A stretch of DNA of 64,000 nt, taken from the NCBI RefSeq assembly GCF_026914185.1, contig NC_070574.1:2232501-2296500 (forward strand), written 5' to 3'. The notes under the pieces are model-generated. The model saw only the letters and a program-made list of their open reading frames with translations. It did not search any database and was not told the DNA's origin. Origin of the DNA: Puccinia triticina. Its lineage: Eukaryota > Basidiomycota > Pucciniomycetes > Pucciniales > Pucciniaceae. A program made the translations under genes and the position numbers. This document shows, one piece after another, positions 9,350-20,334 of this stretch (its first letter is position 1; each line of letters begins with the position of its first letter).

Positions 9350-12300
9350 CTAACAATACTATACCAATATCTGTATAGTAAAGGCCCATTGTTGGTTCTG
9401 AGAACAGCTATCAAAGCAGGCCTGAAAGTTTCAATCAAAAAGTGTAACTTTGGCTTCAAAAAGCTCAAAGCCTTGGGAAATATAGTTTCCGGATTATCAC
9501 TGGCCATAAATCAAAACAGAGTAGCTGCAGTCTTGCTTAAACCTATGCCACAGACAATAACTGAAATGCAGTCATTTCTTGGATTCTGCAGTTGCTATTG
9601 GCAACACATCCCTAGATTTGCTAATATAACCAAAAGTCCATATGAGTTATGTAGCAAAGACATCTTCTTTGAGATGACTTACGGAAGAGTAGAAAAATAC
9701 AAGCAGCTAAAGAGACTCATCACTACAGCTCCCGTACTAGCTCAACCAGATTATTCCTTGCCATTTATACTGTACATAGATACTTGTTTTGAAGGAATAG
9801 CCACAGCTTTACATCAAGAGTTTATAATGGATGGAATTCCTATGGAAAAGCCTATCTTGTTTATTTCCCAACAAGTACACAAAACGGAAATGAGATATGG
9901 AGCCAGTCAAATGGAATGCCTCTGTCTAGTATGGGCTTTAGAGAAGCTACATTATTACCTAGAAGGATTTAAGGTCAATGTAGTCACAGACTGTATAGCA
10001 GTAAGAACCCTGATGAACATGAAGACACCCAATTGGCATATGCTCTGGTGGCAGATTGCCATACAAGAAAATAGTGCCCCTGAATTGATAGCCAGTTTAC
10101 CAGAGCATCTGTTGACACCTTACAAAGCTGGACAGTTACCCCTATTAGAGGGCATAATATACTTCAGACATAGACATTCTAGTGTGATAGTTCTGAGTGA
10201 AGAAATTCACATTAAAAACACGTTGTATGAATGCCATTATAATGCTGGCGCGGGACACTTCTCAGAAGACAAAACAGTGGAAAGGGTTAAACAGAAAGCC
10301 TGGTGGGTTGGTTGGAAAAATCAAACCAAGGCATATGTGAAATCTTGTGAAACTTGCCAGAAAGCCAATAAGCAAACAGGAAAGAGATTTGGATTATTGC
10401 AGACCATAGCAGAACCCAAAACTTGGTGGGAAATAATTAACATGGACTTTGTAACGGGATTACCACCAGGAGGAGCTTTCTCCTATAATTCAGTCCTAGT
10501 AGTCGTAGATATATTTTCCAAAAGAGCCAGGTTTATACTGCATCATAAAGATGAAACAGCTATGGAAGTAGCTATGCTATTTTGGAATAGAATAATGGCT
10601 GACGTAGGTATCCCAAAAATTATTATAAGTGACAGTGTGAGCCTGTGTCTCTTATGTGACAGCAGGACTCAAGAAAAAATGGGGGGAATAGTTTGGATTT
10701 CTTGGGATAAAGAAATACAAACTGAGAGAGAGAGAAAAAGAGGAAGAAAGAGATAAGATCAGGCCTAGACTTTAAGTCTTTAATAATTGATCTGGGCTAT
10801 TCTCAACCTGGAAAAGTTGGATGCCAGCTGTGCAAGGCCAAGAGAGTGCAACAGCCTCCACTCACAACAAGGAAACATTGGTGGTATTCAGAAGTAGGGT
10901 TACTACTCTGCTCTGGTTTTATAGGTCTTAACCAGAGATAACCTTTTGATCTTTGAGGATTTAAAGAGTTTGTAGAAACAGTTGAAGCAGCGTCTGAAGA
11001 AATAGAGTATCCTCTGAGATAAACAAGGTCAGTGAAAGAGGGTACTTACTGTCAATATCCAGTGGTGATACTGGGAGTGAAGTGGCCTCTGTTTTGGTGA
11101 TCCTGGGTGTCTCTGGGGTGTGGTTCCGGTGTGCTGAAGTCTGTGTATCCTCCAGCTGCATGGAAGATCCTGAATTCAAAACTTTTCAGAGTTGGATGAC
11201 ATAATCACACATGTACATAGCACTCAGGCGCGCCTACACGGTGCTGCTGCGCAAATTTGTCACAAATCACAAACTCTATGAAGGAGCAGAGATATTGCAA
11301 AGTGATCAGTGGACACTATGGTCAAAATTTCATGGGAAATCAGAATCTGAAGTCCAAACAACCTTAAGTCTTAAGCTTGAAAAGATAAAAAACACATTTA
11401 GGTATAAAATGGAGATTAAAGGCAGTTTTAGGTCAACTGCATTGACTCTGAGGCTGACAGACAGAGACCCAAAATTCACCTCAGAATTTTGGATGAATCT
11501 TCATGATATTTTGGGTACCAAATTAGCCTTCTCAACTGTGTACCACCCCCAGACAGATGGTCTAGCTGAAAGAATGATCCAAACACTAGAAGATCTTCTC
11601 CAACGGCTCTGCGCCTTTGGGCTAGAATTTAAAAACAGTGGTGGGTACACACATGATTGGCTTAATTCATTACCTGCTCTAGAGATGGCATACAATAGTA
11701 GTAAGCAATCTACTACTAAAGAAGCACAATACATCCTAGAAAGGGGTTGGATCCCAAGATTACCCAAAGATACTCTGAATGACAAATTACCACTAGCCCA
11801 GCCCACTGCATTGGACTTTAAACAGATGCTAGAAGCTGCTAATAAACATGCCTCCAAATGTGTCTAAGAGGCAGCTGAGTAAAGTAAGATGCAATGGGAC
11901 AAGAGTCATAAAGAACCAGAGTTCTGTATAGGAGAAAAAGTACTACTTTCTACTGTAAATTTCAACAATCTGGGAGGTTGCATTAAACCTGCCTTTTTAG
12001 GTCCATTTGTGATTAAAAACTTACATGGTAAAAATGCCGTAGAAGTAATCCTTACAGAAGAATTTAGTAGAAAACACCCTGTGTTTCCAGTTAGCCTGAT
12101 AAAAAGATATATTCAGAGAAAGAATGAACCAGCACCTAAACTGTCACCAGTACCTATAGAAGAGTCTTCTTCAAAGGGACAGCTTAAAGTACATAAAATC
12201 CTCAAGGACAAAAAAAAGGGTTTCAGGAAAAGACACCAGGTTATACGTTGTAAGATATAGAAACCAATCAGCGGACAAGGATGAATGGTTACCAGAGAAT

Positions 12301-12357
12301 AACATCCCTGATGGGGCCATTCACCTACACAATTATAGGGTCTCTAAGCGTAAATAG
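9350..12357 (+). pseudogene. Truncated, interrupted Ty3/gypsy pol
   Basis: The sequence starts inside the reverse transcriptase thumb (KVSIKKCNFGFKKLKALG). It runs through RNase H (LYIDTCFEGIATALHQE), the integrase zinc finger (H..H, CETC) and the integrase core (INMDFVTGLP, DIFSKRARF), ending at IIISD. There it is split by the 824-bp insertion 10636-11459 and resumes at [26 protein letters not shown]. Two in-frame TAA codons follow KCV around 11865-11882, where the paralogue at 45253-46554 has sense codons. A frameshift near 12240 precedes the chromodomain-like tail YRNQSADKDEWLP, which ends at 12357. Gag, protease and the catalytic RT palm are missing. It is dead but clearly related to the complete element at 44827-55247. 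Confidence 0.9.
10636..11459. mobile_element. 824-bp TG...CA insertion in integrase (solo LTR or small LTR element)
   Basis: The insertion begins TGTGAGCCTG and ends GAGGCTGACA. It is flanked by the 5-bp direct repeat GACAG (10631-10635 and 11460-11464), as expected for an LTR-type integrase. Removing it with one repeat restores the integrase reading [13 protein letters not shown] short frame inside (11211-11459) has no assigned family. No long internal direct repeat was seen, so a solo LTR is the simplest reading. Confidence 0.75.
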
Positions 12358-12397
12358 CTCAGCTAAGTTAAGGGTAACTTATCTTGGTGGTAGGGAA
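12358..12397 (+). other. Polypurine tract region before the 3' LTR
   Basis: GGTGGTAGGGAA stands directly before the LTR start TGTCAGCC, the position and composition of a plus-strand primer. Confidence 0.55.
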
Positions 12398-13768
12398 TGT
12401 CAGCCGGGCTACTATATTGAGTAGAGCCCAGCTAACCTTTTTATTTAAATCAATGTAAATAAATTAAGCTGCAGTGAGGTAGCACCGCATAGGAAAAATA
12501 TAACAAACAAATTAAATATCAATTAAATGTAATATTACCTATTAGCTGCGCACAAGTAAATAGTGAAAAGTGCTCTTTGGTCTCTGAGAACCTTTGAAAA
12601 CAATGTAAATTTGATTTACATGAGGGGCAGAGAGGGATGACACGTTGGCCCCTAAAATCCATGAACATTGTGGGTCAAAAGACCAGGTGATCACGAAAAA
12701 GGTAGCCTGCGTGCTAAGGATGAGCGCGTAGAGTAAATAGTGTTCTAGGGTCCAAAGGCTGAGTTTATACTACGCTCTCTGAACCCAAGAAGCTATAAAA
12801 AAAAATATCCTGTGATTATCAAATCACATTACTGGTCACCCCAGATCCGGCCAAGAGACCAGAGAGGTACCTCACTACTTAGATGAGTCCATCACCGGTC
12901 AAGGTAGTGTGTATACCCTGCTATGAGAATATTAGATGAAGCACTGTGTGCTTTCCATCTAGGAATCTACTCCTATTGTATACTTAGGATGAGGATTGAG
13001 TAGTTGAGGCTACCAAGATCACCTGGAAAAGGCCTCAGGAGTACCCAAGAAGAATTTCAAGGGATGTTGATTTATAACAATCTCCAGGCAGAGAAAGATC
13101 ATAGATGGTAGATAATTCTCTGCCCACGACCAACCAAAGCTCTAGAGAAGCCAAACATTGTTTTTGACCTTGTGCGCTGACCCAGGATCAGTAGACCTAT
13201 AGCACGAGGTCCTTAGCTTAACCCCGGCCAAGAGGCTGAGGTACTTGGGGACTGGCGAAGAGGTTTATTGCAAACTCTTCGCCTCCTAAATGACAGAACA
13301 CAGCATAAAAGGTGGGCCTTTGAGCAAGTGAAGGCCCCCCAGAATTGTCAACCATTTCATCGCACTGCCAGCCTCAACCCCGTCAACTCAAGACTTGTTT
13401 GCCTGCTAGCTCTCCGCTGAAAACCTGACAAGATTCCCTGCTTTTGCCTAAGGATTCCCTCCATCGAGCGAGTCCTTTATTTCCTTTATTCTCTATTGGA
13501 GCAATCTCCAATACTCCTGGGAACTGTAGAGTTCAAACATCCCTGCTTTGCAGGCCCCAGAAGTACAGGCACCTAAGCACCCCTGCCCAGCAGGCCCTGT
13601 AGCACTCCGGAGGGCACTTAAATACCCCACGCGCTTGTGGCCCCTCCGTTAAACATTATTTGAAAATATTATTATTATTGTATCTTGCGCTCCTCTGCGC
13701 GCTACTGAACGCCATCGCCGGTGTAGCTAGAAGAGAAGTCCTTCTCTTGGCATCAACCAAGCCTGACA
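12398..13768 (+). repeat. 3' LTR of the truncated gypsy element
   Basis: The sequence begins TGTCAGCCGGG right after a polypurine tract and ends AAGCCTGACA, giving TGTCAG/CTGACA inverted ends over 1,371 bp. A TATA-like CATAAAAGG lies near 13304-13312, followed by pyrimidine-rich DNA. The region near 13670 (TTGAAAATATTATTATTATT) may be the polyadenylation zone. The 5' LTR is not in the window, so the target duplication cannot be checked. No gene lies within. Confidence 0.7.
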
Positions 13769-13796
13769 TTGTCAAACTTCCTATCACCCTCACCAG

Positions 13797-13896
13797 GAAA
13801 AAACAATCATAACTTGTCTGCAAGTGACATAGCAAAGTACAAAGGGGCCTTTTTACTTTCTCATGTCACTTGCAGGCAAGTGATCATTGTTTTTTC
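13797..13896. mobile_element. 100-bp hairpin MITE
   Basis: Left arm GAAAAAACAATCATAACTTG and right arm (minus strand) GAAAAAACAATGATCACTTG continue as matching arms of about 49 bp each with almost no loop. It lies inside the copia relic and separates the gypsy LTR from the RNase H fragment. Confidence 0.7.
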
Positions 13897-14143
13897 ATGG
13901 TGCCTCAAGAGCAACAATCTAAGTGTGATTTACTTAGCAAGCAATCCCGTATTCCATGGAAGATCAAAACACATTGAGATAGAATTCCATTGGATTCGCG
14001 AGAAGGTCACTGAAGGTTTTATCAAGCTCAGACATTGCAAGACCACGGAAATGATAGCTGATATATTTACCAAGAATCTCGGCAAGAAACCTTTCAACAA
14101 ACTCAAAGAGCTAATAGGACTAAAAGATAGTTGTTCTGATTGA
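13897..14143 (+). pseudogene. Ty1/copia RNase H C-terminal remnant
   Basis: The frame reads SNNLSVIYLASNPVFHGRSK, then HIEIEFHWIREKV and EMIADIFTKNLGKKPF, the typical end of copia polyproteins. Upstream domains are missing because the 100-bp hairpin MITE and the gypsy LTR precede it. It ends at a TGA followed by the purine tract GAGGGAGGC and TATTGAATTTTGATG, which looks like a mutated LTR start. Confidence 0.85.
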
Positions 14144-14734
14144 GGGAGGCTATTGAATTTTGATGCTTTTAATTTCAAACAGAACAACTATGCATATCTG
14201 TATTCATTGCAGTAACCCCTTTTGGTCCACGTCACCCAGTCAATAAAATCAAGCGCCTCAAGCCTTGTTCCGTTTTTCTTTTCTTTAGTCAATCAATCAT
14301 AAGAAGAAATAGAGAAAGGAAAACTGTTCTGTTATTTTTGACTCATTGTTGTTGTGCCATATCTCAAACCACTCTGACAATTACTGAATATCATTAGATT
14401 CTTTTATTCTAATCTCTTCATCATTGTCTGGCATCTTTAACACCGGTGACATATCTCATTCTTCAGGTTAGAATTCCTTTATTCTAATCTCTTGATCATT
14501 GTTGGGCATCTTTAACACCGGCGACATATCTCATTCTTCAGATCCTTGCAAGGATCTCTCTCTAAAATTATATATATTGCATTCCTGAGATTTGGAAAAC
14601 AAAAATGCAGACCAGCTACTCTTTGTGTCTTTTTTGCAAAAATGAAAGAATGAGAAAGGAAAAAATAGGATGGGTAAAGAAAAAAAAATCAGTTTGGTTG
14701 GAATGTTGAGCATGAAAATATCACTAGACTTTAC
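14144..14734. repeat. Probable copia LTR with a 75-bp tandem duplication
   Basis: Sequence downstream of the copia remnant. A 75-bp unit beginning TTTATTCTAATCTCTTSATC and including CACCGGYGACATATCTCATT is present twice, at about 14400 and 14476, with few differences. No gene is seen. Confidence 0.5.
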
Positions 14735-15448
14735 TTACAAAACCAATGGCAGCCATCCACCCATGGTACCCAGGACACCAAAGATTATACAAATGAAAAG
14801 GAGTATCCAACCACACCTATATATACCACAACAGCAAGGTTTCTCATCATAAACAACAGTTTGTTGGTGAAGCAGATTAGAGTGGTTTATTTCACAATTT
14901 GCTTGATGAACTTGTAGCGAGACATGTTCATTGGTAGGTAAGCCTCTACCTGGAGTATGAGATCCAAAATCCAGATTGAATTGTGGTTGGGCTAGATAAT
15001 GAGGTTTGATGTTGGCAGCCAGTTGGTCAGCTTTTCTAAGGTAGACAATATTTCCGGTAGCTAATTCTGTTGCCACTGGATGCTTTCCACCAGCAATTGG
15101 GGATCGGCAGGATGGACAGGTAAGACCTCCAGTGCTTACTCTTGCCCATTTGCTAATACAGATGTAGTGGAACCGATGTGGGCAATCTAAGATAACTCCT
15201 TCTGACAGGGGTTTTATCAAAAACTGATTTAAACATATTGCACATTCCTCTTCTGGTTGATTGGTTTGACAAACAGCTTGGGATTTGCTACCTTCTTTTG
15301 ATTTATCAAAATTTTGGCTGGATTTTGGGATTATGGCTGAACTACTTGGTGTAGAATCATCATTCACCATGAGTGGGTGAAACTTAGCTGAGATTCTTCC
15401 TTTTTCATCCACTTTAATCCTGGTCTCAGGCTTTTTTTTGATTCCCAC
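14735..15448 (-). CDS. RING-H2 protein with C-terminal membrane segment (main exon)
   Basis: Probable E3 ubiquitin ligase. The zinc ligands are readable as CAIC, CPHRFHYIC and CPSC, i.e. C3H2C3, about residues 90-135 of this exon. The C-terminus has a Cys-rich stretch (CCCGIYRCG) and a hydrophobic segment ILLFICIIFGVLG, suggesting a tail anchor in a membrane. The frame has no ATG upstream of residue 27, so the start must lie in an upstream exon. A candidate is the frame ending SDQNVC near 15541 on the minus strand, followed by a GTAAGT donor; joining it to PETRIKV uses an AAAAG acceptor and stays tentative. Substrate and membrane are unknown. Gypsy and copia debris lie just downstream. Confidence 0.75.
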   Translation of the reverse strand: MGIKKKPETRIKVDEKGRISAKFHPLMVNDDSTPSSSAIIPKSSQNFDKSKEGSKSQAVCQTNQPEEECAICLNQFLIKPLSEGVILDCPHRFHYICISKWARVSTGGLTCPSCRSPIAGGKHPVATELATGNIVYLRKADQLAANIKPHYLAQPQFNLDFGSHTPGRGLPTNEHVSLQVHQANCEINHSNLLHQQTVVYDEKPCCCGIYRCGWILLFICIIFGVLGTMGGWLPLVL

Positions 15449-15540
15449 AAAGAGTTTAACATTACAAAGTTTTCAGCTCATGATGTCCATGAAGGCCCAA
15501 GGTTCAATAAGATCAATGCAGCACACTTACACAGACATTC

Positions 15541-15728
15541 TGGTCAGATAGATTGATATCCAAATTCAAATTGACTTGATTGGATGGCTTTTGATGGAAT
15601 ATGGGGTTTGAGGAATGACTGGGGAAGTTCAAATTATTCCGTGGACCTAGCAAGTCTGAGTATTGTTGAGTATTCTCTAGTGAATGTTCGGCTCCCAAGA
15701 CCCCATCATGAAGCTTCCAAAAAAACAA
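15541..15728 (-). CDS. Probable upstream exon of the RING-H2 gene (partial)
   Basis: An open frame with LGAEHSLENTQQYSDLLGPR ends at SDQNVC before a consensus GTAAGT donor. It is rich in Asn, Ser and Pro, as expected for a disordered N-terminal region. No ATG was found in frame, so at least one further exon is implied. Assignment to the RING gene rests on position and phase only. Confidence 0.4.
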
Positions 15729-17369
15729 TAGAAGCAGAATGGATTGTCAGATTTTGAATTGGTTTTAAATCCATCAAGTGAAGCCACAATGTGATAGGAT
15801 GCTTAACTGTGAGCAGTGCCAGTATCAACCAAGCAACCATTAATTCAAAATGAAATTATAATTTTTTTTTGCTGTTTGGAAAGAAACAATGAAATTCAAC
15901 AGGGCTTGAAAATATGTAATGCCTGTGAATAAATTTGTCAGTGGTGGCTTACTCCAGGAATATGCAATGTAAATCCACTTGATGGAATTTTACTGGGATT
16001 TACCAGTGGGTCCAAGTTGTAGATGGGTTTGAATCTAATCCAAAGTGTTTACGCCCAGGCATTGACGATTACAGAAGTTCAGGCTCAACAATCCAGACAG
16101 GGATTTGTTGATTTAAGATGGTGGAGCAAGCTTAGCTTGGTATGAGTGAAAGTTAAACAGATGTGAAACTTGGTAATGAAGAAGATTTGAAACTTGGTAT
16201 GAATGCAGATGGTTTAGTAAAAACTGATACAGCTATCTAAGGGGTAGAAAGGTTTGACTTGCCAGCGGAAAAAATTGATTTTTTCTCAAATTTTTTCTTT
16301 CTTTCTTTCAAAGATAAAACAGTGGCCTGTGCTGCACCCAAAGAAGTATGGCTTTTCTTACTGCCTGCGCCAATAATTACATGATTGATACTCACCAGTA
16401 GTCTTGGAGTCTCAGCAAGAAAGGTTCAGCTTGAGTTGGTATTTTTCAAAACATTGCTGTAGATGAACATTATTTGGATACTGAGGTGGTGACAGACTTC
16501 AAGTACTGAGGATAGAGCAGATTGCTATACATGAATCCCATGCAGCATTACAAAACCTCAGAATTATCTCCCCAAAATCACCATTGGTGCCAGTACTTTA
16601 TAGTTTTTATTGTTGAACTTGCTGCACTCCGGACTTGTCTCTAACTGTAAAAGCCCAGAAATTCCTATCTAGGCTTCAGAATCTGCTGTGTAAACCTAAC
16701 AGTATCAAAAATTATAAACTCAAATCACCCTGCTACAAATTTCAACCTTGGTTCATCATTCAGAGAAATAATGAGGTTGATAATCTCAAAAGTGCTGTGT
16801 TGAACCTGCCATGAGCCCTGGAACAAGCCAAGATGGAACTATAGTGTTTTGTAATTCTTGAAACTTTTCTTGTTTCATTGACCAAGGGCAATGTCATATT
16901 TTTCATATCCCTCTGCATGCTGCATCTTGAAATTTCAGATAAGTCTCAAGGTCAAATCTACCCCTGGGTCAGGGAGGGTCCAACCAAGTGCTGGGTTGTT
17001 ACACAAGGAAATCCACACCATTAGTAAATCTCAAAGTTTGGTTTAAAGTCAGGTGTGGAGTTCTGTGTTCATGTGTTCAAAAACACTTGAATGCAAGGTT
17101 TGCCTAAAGTTTGGCAAGAAGTTTAACTTCAATTTTATTGAATAACGGGAAGAAAAGTTGCAAAAAGTCCAAGAATTCTGCAAAACAATATAAGTTGCTG
17201 GCACACCAGCCCAAGTTGTGGTGGAGAGACAGCTCTCACCACTTAAAAGGACAGGCAAGAGCCAACAAATTAGTTCATCCTTTCTAAATTCATCTTCAAT
17301 CCAATATCACATTTAGTTATGACAGTTGATCATCAAAAATAGGCGCTTTGTCATTACAATCCACTACCC
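15729..17369. other. AT-rich intergenic region
   Basis: No coding exon, repeat array or element terminus could be recognised on either strand. Confidence 0.4.
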
Positions 17370-17520
17370 TGGACCCAACTTAACACAAGTGCCCCCAGGT
17401 GGGAGGCTTGCTGTGCAGCACTGGCTGGTGTCAAAGCCACCCCTCCCTCTCATAAGGAGAGTGCTCTTCCCAGGTCCCCCAGAACTCTGTTTGAGTGGCT
17501 TTGTTAAGCTAGACCCTGGA
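17370..17520. mobile_element. MITE candidate, copy 1
   Basis: Begins TGGACCCAACTTAACACAAG and ends TTTGTTAAGCTAGACCCTGG. The ends are inverted around an internal GGGAGGCTTGCTGTG. A diverged second copy lies at 17770-17900, and a TTTGTTAAGCTTGGGGTG end recurs near 23020. Confidence 0.45.
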
Positions 17521-17769
17521 ATGGCTTTTTCATTTCTCAAATTTGTGAGAGATGAACCTTAAGAATTCCCCTTTTCTACAATCTATCTTCATTTTGCTTT
17601 GAAATATCAATCAAATCTGGTGTTTTATCTTGAGTTTTCTCTCTCTTATAATTAACTCTTGCAATTTTCACCTATCCATCTTCAGTTTTCTAAGATACAT
17701 ATTCAGAATGGATTGGGGTACCCAGCTGGTACCAGTTGTGAGTGCAGGTGTCCAATTTGTGCAGGTATC

Positions 17770-17900
17770 TGGGCTGCACCCTAACTTAACAGAAGTCCCA
17801 CTAGTGGTGAGAGGCTTGCTGTGGCTGGAGGTGAAAGTGCTCCGCGTGGGGTCCCACTGACACTCCATCTGAGTGGTTATGTTAAGCCAGGGCTGCACCC
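17770..17900. mobile_element. MITE candidate, copy 2
   Basis: Starts GGGCTGCACCCTAACTTAAC and ends TATGTTAAGCCAGGGCTGCA. The ends are inverted, with GAGAGGCTTGCTGTGGCTGG inside matching copy 1. No target duplication was established. Confidence 0.45.
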
Positions 17901-18307
17901 CCCACGTGTACCGTGGTGCCAAGTGTGAAGACTAGTTGAGTACTCTTTGTTGGAAATTTTGTTTTTTATTACAGCCATTAGTAGTAGAAAAATAACAAAT
18001 AAATAAAAAATAAGTAAAATGAAATCAAAGGAAACAACAAGCTGTACAGAGATAATATCCTAACAAGAGAGTTGAACACAAAACAACAACAATGTAGAAC
18101 AATCAAGCACTAAAAGAACAAATAACTAGAAAAAAAAAATAGTGATGAAATCAAAGACTATTAACAACTAGAGGCCAAGGCAGCTTTGCCGCTGCACTTT
18201 CCGGGCCAATGCCATGAAATGTGCTGCCTGGCATGGGCCTTTTTATCAAACAGGTGGTCTGTGGCATTCAGAGGAGCCAGTCTTTTGAAAAGTATGTGCC
18301 AATTGCA
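17901..18307. other. A-rich intergenic sequence
   Basis: Mostly A-rich low-complexity sequence; no gene recognised. Confidence 0.4.
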
Positions 18308-18314
18308 CTGAAAA

Positions 18315-19587
18315 CAACACCCCAACTATTACGCTAAATTACATTAGCGGCGCTAATTCCGTAGCGTAGCAAACCATTGCTAAATAAAATGGCGGTTAGC
18401 GTTAGCGGTAGCATAGCAAACCATTGCTAAATAAAATGGCGGTTAGCGTTAGCGGTAGCGCAAAAATACATATTTTAGGGGTAGCGTAGCAAAGGTGCCG
18501 CTAATATTTTTATGCCTCCCATGTAGCGTAGCTACAATGAGGGCGCTAACACTAAGTTTACATGTAATTTAGCGGTTCAGCGGCTTTCAATCGCTAAAGT
18601 ACCCGCTACACCGCTACATTGAGTAATTAGCAGTATAGGGGTACTTTAGCGGGGCTTTGACCTGGTTGGAACACACCAGCACCGCTAAAAATGATCATAC
18701 TGTTGGATTTTGTGTAATCCAACAGCAAGAGTTCTGTGAGCGCTCCCAAGCGCCCCCAGCGCTTGTACAGCTACTGTTGCACAAAATCCAACAGTACAGC
18801 TCAACAGTAGCACAGTTGTACTGTTGGATTTCACGAAATCCAACAGTACAACTCAACAGTAGCACAGTCGTACTGTCAGATTACGCGTAATCCAACAGTA
18901 CAAGTTCTGCAAGCACTGAGTAGGCAAATATTCCAGCGGATTGCGCACTGCAGGATTTCGTGAAATCCAACAGTAAAACTCAACAGTAGCACAGTTGTAC
19001 TATGAGCTCTGCAAGCGCTGAGTAGGCAAATATTACCGCGGAGTGCGCAATAATTCACTCTTATTACTAATTAATTCAATGAAACTATATCTGAGTTGCT
19101 TACCTACTCCCGTCGCTAATTAGCGATCTAAATTAGCTAATTAATCCCTGCATTAGCAAATGGGGCGCTAAAAGAAATGTAGAGACTGTAAAATGAAGAT
19201 GTGTCTGGTGAGAGTCGAACTCACAACCTCAGCTATGCTGAGACACATACTAGAGTGCTGCCTTTACCAACTAGGCTACAGAAGCTTGTGGCTGCCAGCT
19301 GGGTGGTTGGTTGGTAGTGCTCATGGGTCGATCCGACAGCCCTCCATACTGTGGTGATACATCATGGTAGCAGACTAACAGACAACTCAACAAGAAATGT
19401 AGCGTAGTTTTTTTGCGCTACAAACGCTAAACATTAGCGATTAAATTTGTCTGTTATTCTCCCAACTCAGGTTGCAATTGTAACTGTAGCTGAAAGACAA
19501 CTGCGCTAAATTGCAGCGTAGCTGGCAGACCGCTACACTAAAAAATTTGCTATATGCGCTAAATGTAGCGTAATAGTTGGGGTGTTG
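18315..19587. mobile_element. TAGCG-type foldback element with 7-bp target duplication
   Basis: The ends are CAACACCCCAACTATTACGC and, on the minus strand at the right, CAACACCCCAACTATTACGC, identical for 20 bp. The flanks carry CTGAAAA on both sides (18308-18314, 19588-19594). The body is built from TAGCG/CGCTA repeats, including two direct copies of AAACCATTGCTAAATAAAAT near 18370 and 18420. It also holds a CAACAGTACA/TACTGTTGG palindromic segment (18690-19000) and a tRNA-like sequence on the minus strand (19201-19285). No transposase is encoded. Confidence 0.75.
19201..19285 (-). tRNA. tRNA-like sequence inside the foldback (pseudo-tRNA, Thr-like)
   Basis: The minus strand shows an A box TAGCCTAGTTGG, a D stem GCC/GGC, a variable-arm hairpin CTCAGC/GCTGAG and a T arm GTGAG-TTCGACT-CTCAC containing a B box. 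The acceptor stem (GCTTCTG with CAGACAC) pairs at only five of seven positions. The anticodon stem is four pairs with an eight-base loop containing CTAGTAT, which would place AGT. A functional tRNA is unlikely. Confidence 0.45.
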
Positions 19588-19687
19588 CTGAAAAGCAGCA
19601 AGTACATGTTGATATGAGGCAGGCAAGGTGGGCGGGTGAGCTCAGTGGTGGGGCAAATGGCCAAGCTGACGGCCGCGCCCGCCTGGG
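19588..19687. other. Spacer between foldback and TRIM
   Basis: Holds the right CTGAAAA target repeat and GC-rich GTGAGCTCAGTGGT sequence resembling an A box. No gene. Confidence 0.3.
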
Positions 19688-19811
19688 TGTTGAAGTGTCA
19701 ATCTAGCACTGCTTAACACATTGTTGCTTACACATCAAATCACCATTGGAGGCAACACCACACATCATCATAAGCATACATCTACTGTATTCAATTGCAT
19801 CATAGCAATGT

Positions 19812-19851
<40 letters not shown>

Positions 19852-19860
19852 GGTATGTGA

Positions 19861-19972
19861 CACAGCGGGCAATCGGATGTTGCACGCAGCCCGCAGCAAC
19901 ACCCAAGCCAAGGGGACCCCCTTTACTCGGGTGTTGCTGTGGGCTGCGTGCGACAGCCAATTGCCCGCTGTG
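19861..19972. mobile_element. 112-bp hairpin MITE inserted in the TRIM 5' LTR
   Basis: The arms CACAGCGGGCAATCGG and (minus strand) CACAGCGGGCAATTGG run on as long complementary arms through GCAGCAACACCC. The MITE is flanked by TGA on both sides. The second LTR at about 20320 shows the empty site (TATGTGAATTTG). CAC ends with a 3-bp duplication recall CACTA/PIF-type elements. Confidence 0.75.
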
Positions 19973-20263
19973 TGAGTTCGACTCTCACAGTACACAAGGT
20001 TGTGGGTTCAACACCCACTTCACTTGGACCTTTCTTTTCACTTGTTCAATAGGTTATGAGCCCAGGTAGCGCTTGCTGCTTCAGAATTGAACTTGGAAAG
20101 ATTGGTGCATTGCGCGCAACCCTGTATCAAGCACGGGGGAATGTTGAAGTGTCAATCTAGCACTGCTTAACACATTGTTGCTTACACATCCAATCACCAT
20201 TGGAGGCAACACCACACATCATCATAAGCATACATCTACTGTTTTCAACTGCATCATAGCAAT

Positions 20264-20265
20264 GT

Positions 20266-20301
<36 letters not shown>

Positions 20302-20334
20302 TCTGGGTATGTGAATTTGACTCTCACAGTACAC
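20264..20334 (+). tRNA. tRNA-like sequence in the TRIM 3' LTR
   Basis: GTGTACT pairs with AGTACAC (7 of 7). TA and the D stem GCTC/GAGC follow, with A box TAGCTCAATGG. The T arm is GTGAA-TTTGACT-CTCAC; in the 5' LTR copy it reads GTGAG-TTCGACT-CTCAC. CTCATGA suggests a Met-type CAT anticodon loop, but the anticodon stem does not pair, so this is tRNA-derived rather than a working tRNA. Confidence 0.5.

Noticed and set aside
20264..20334. Functional tRNA-Met gene
   Set aside because: The acceptor and D stems pair, but the anticodon stem does not, and the sequence lies inside an LTR present twice.
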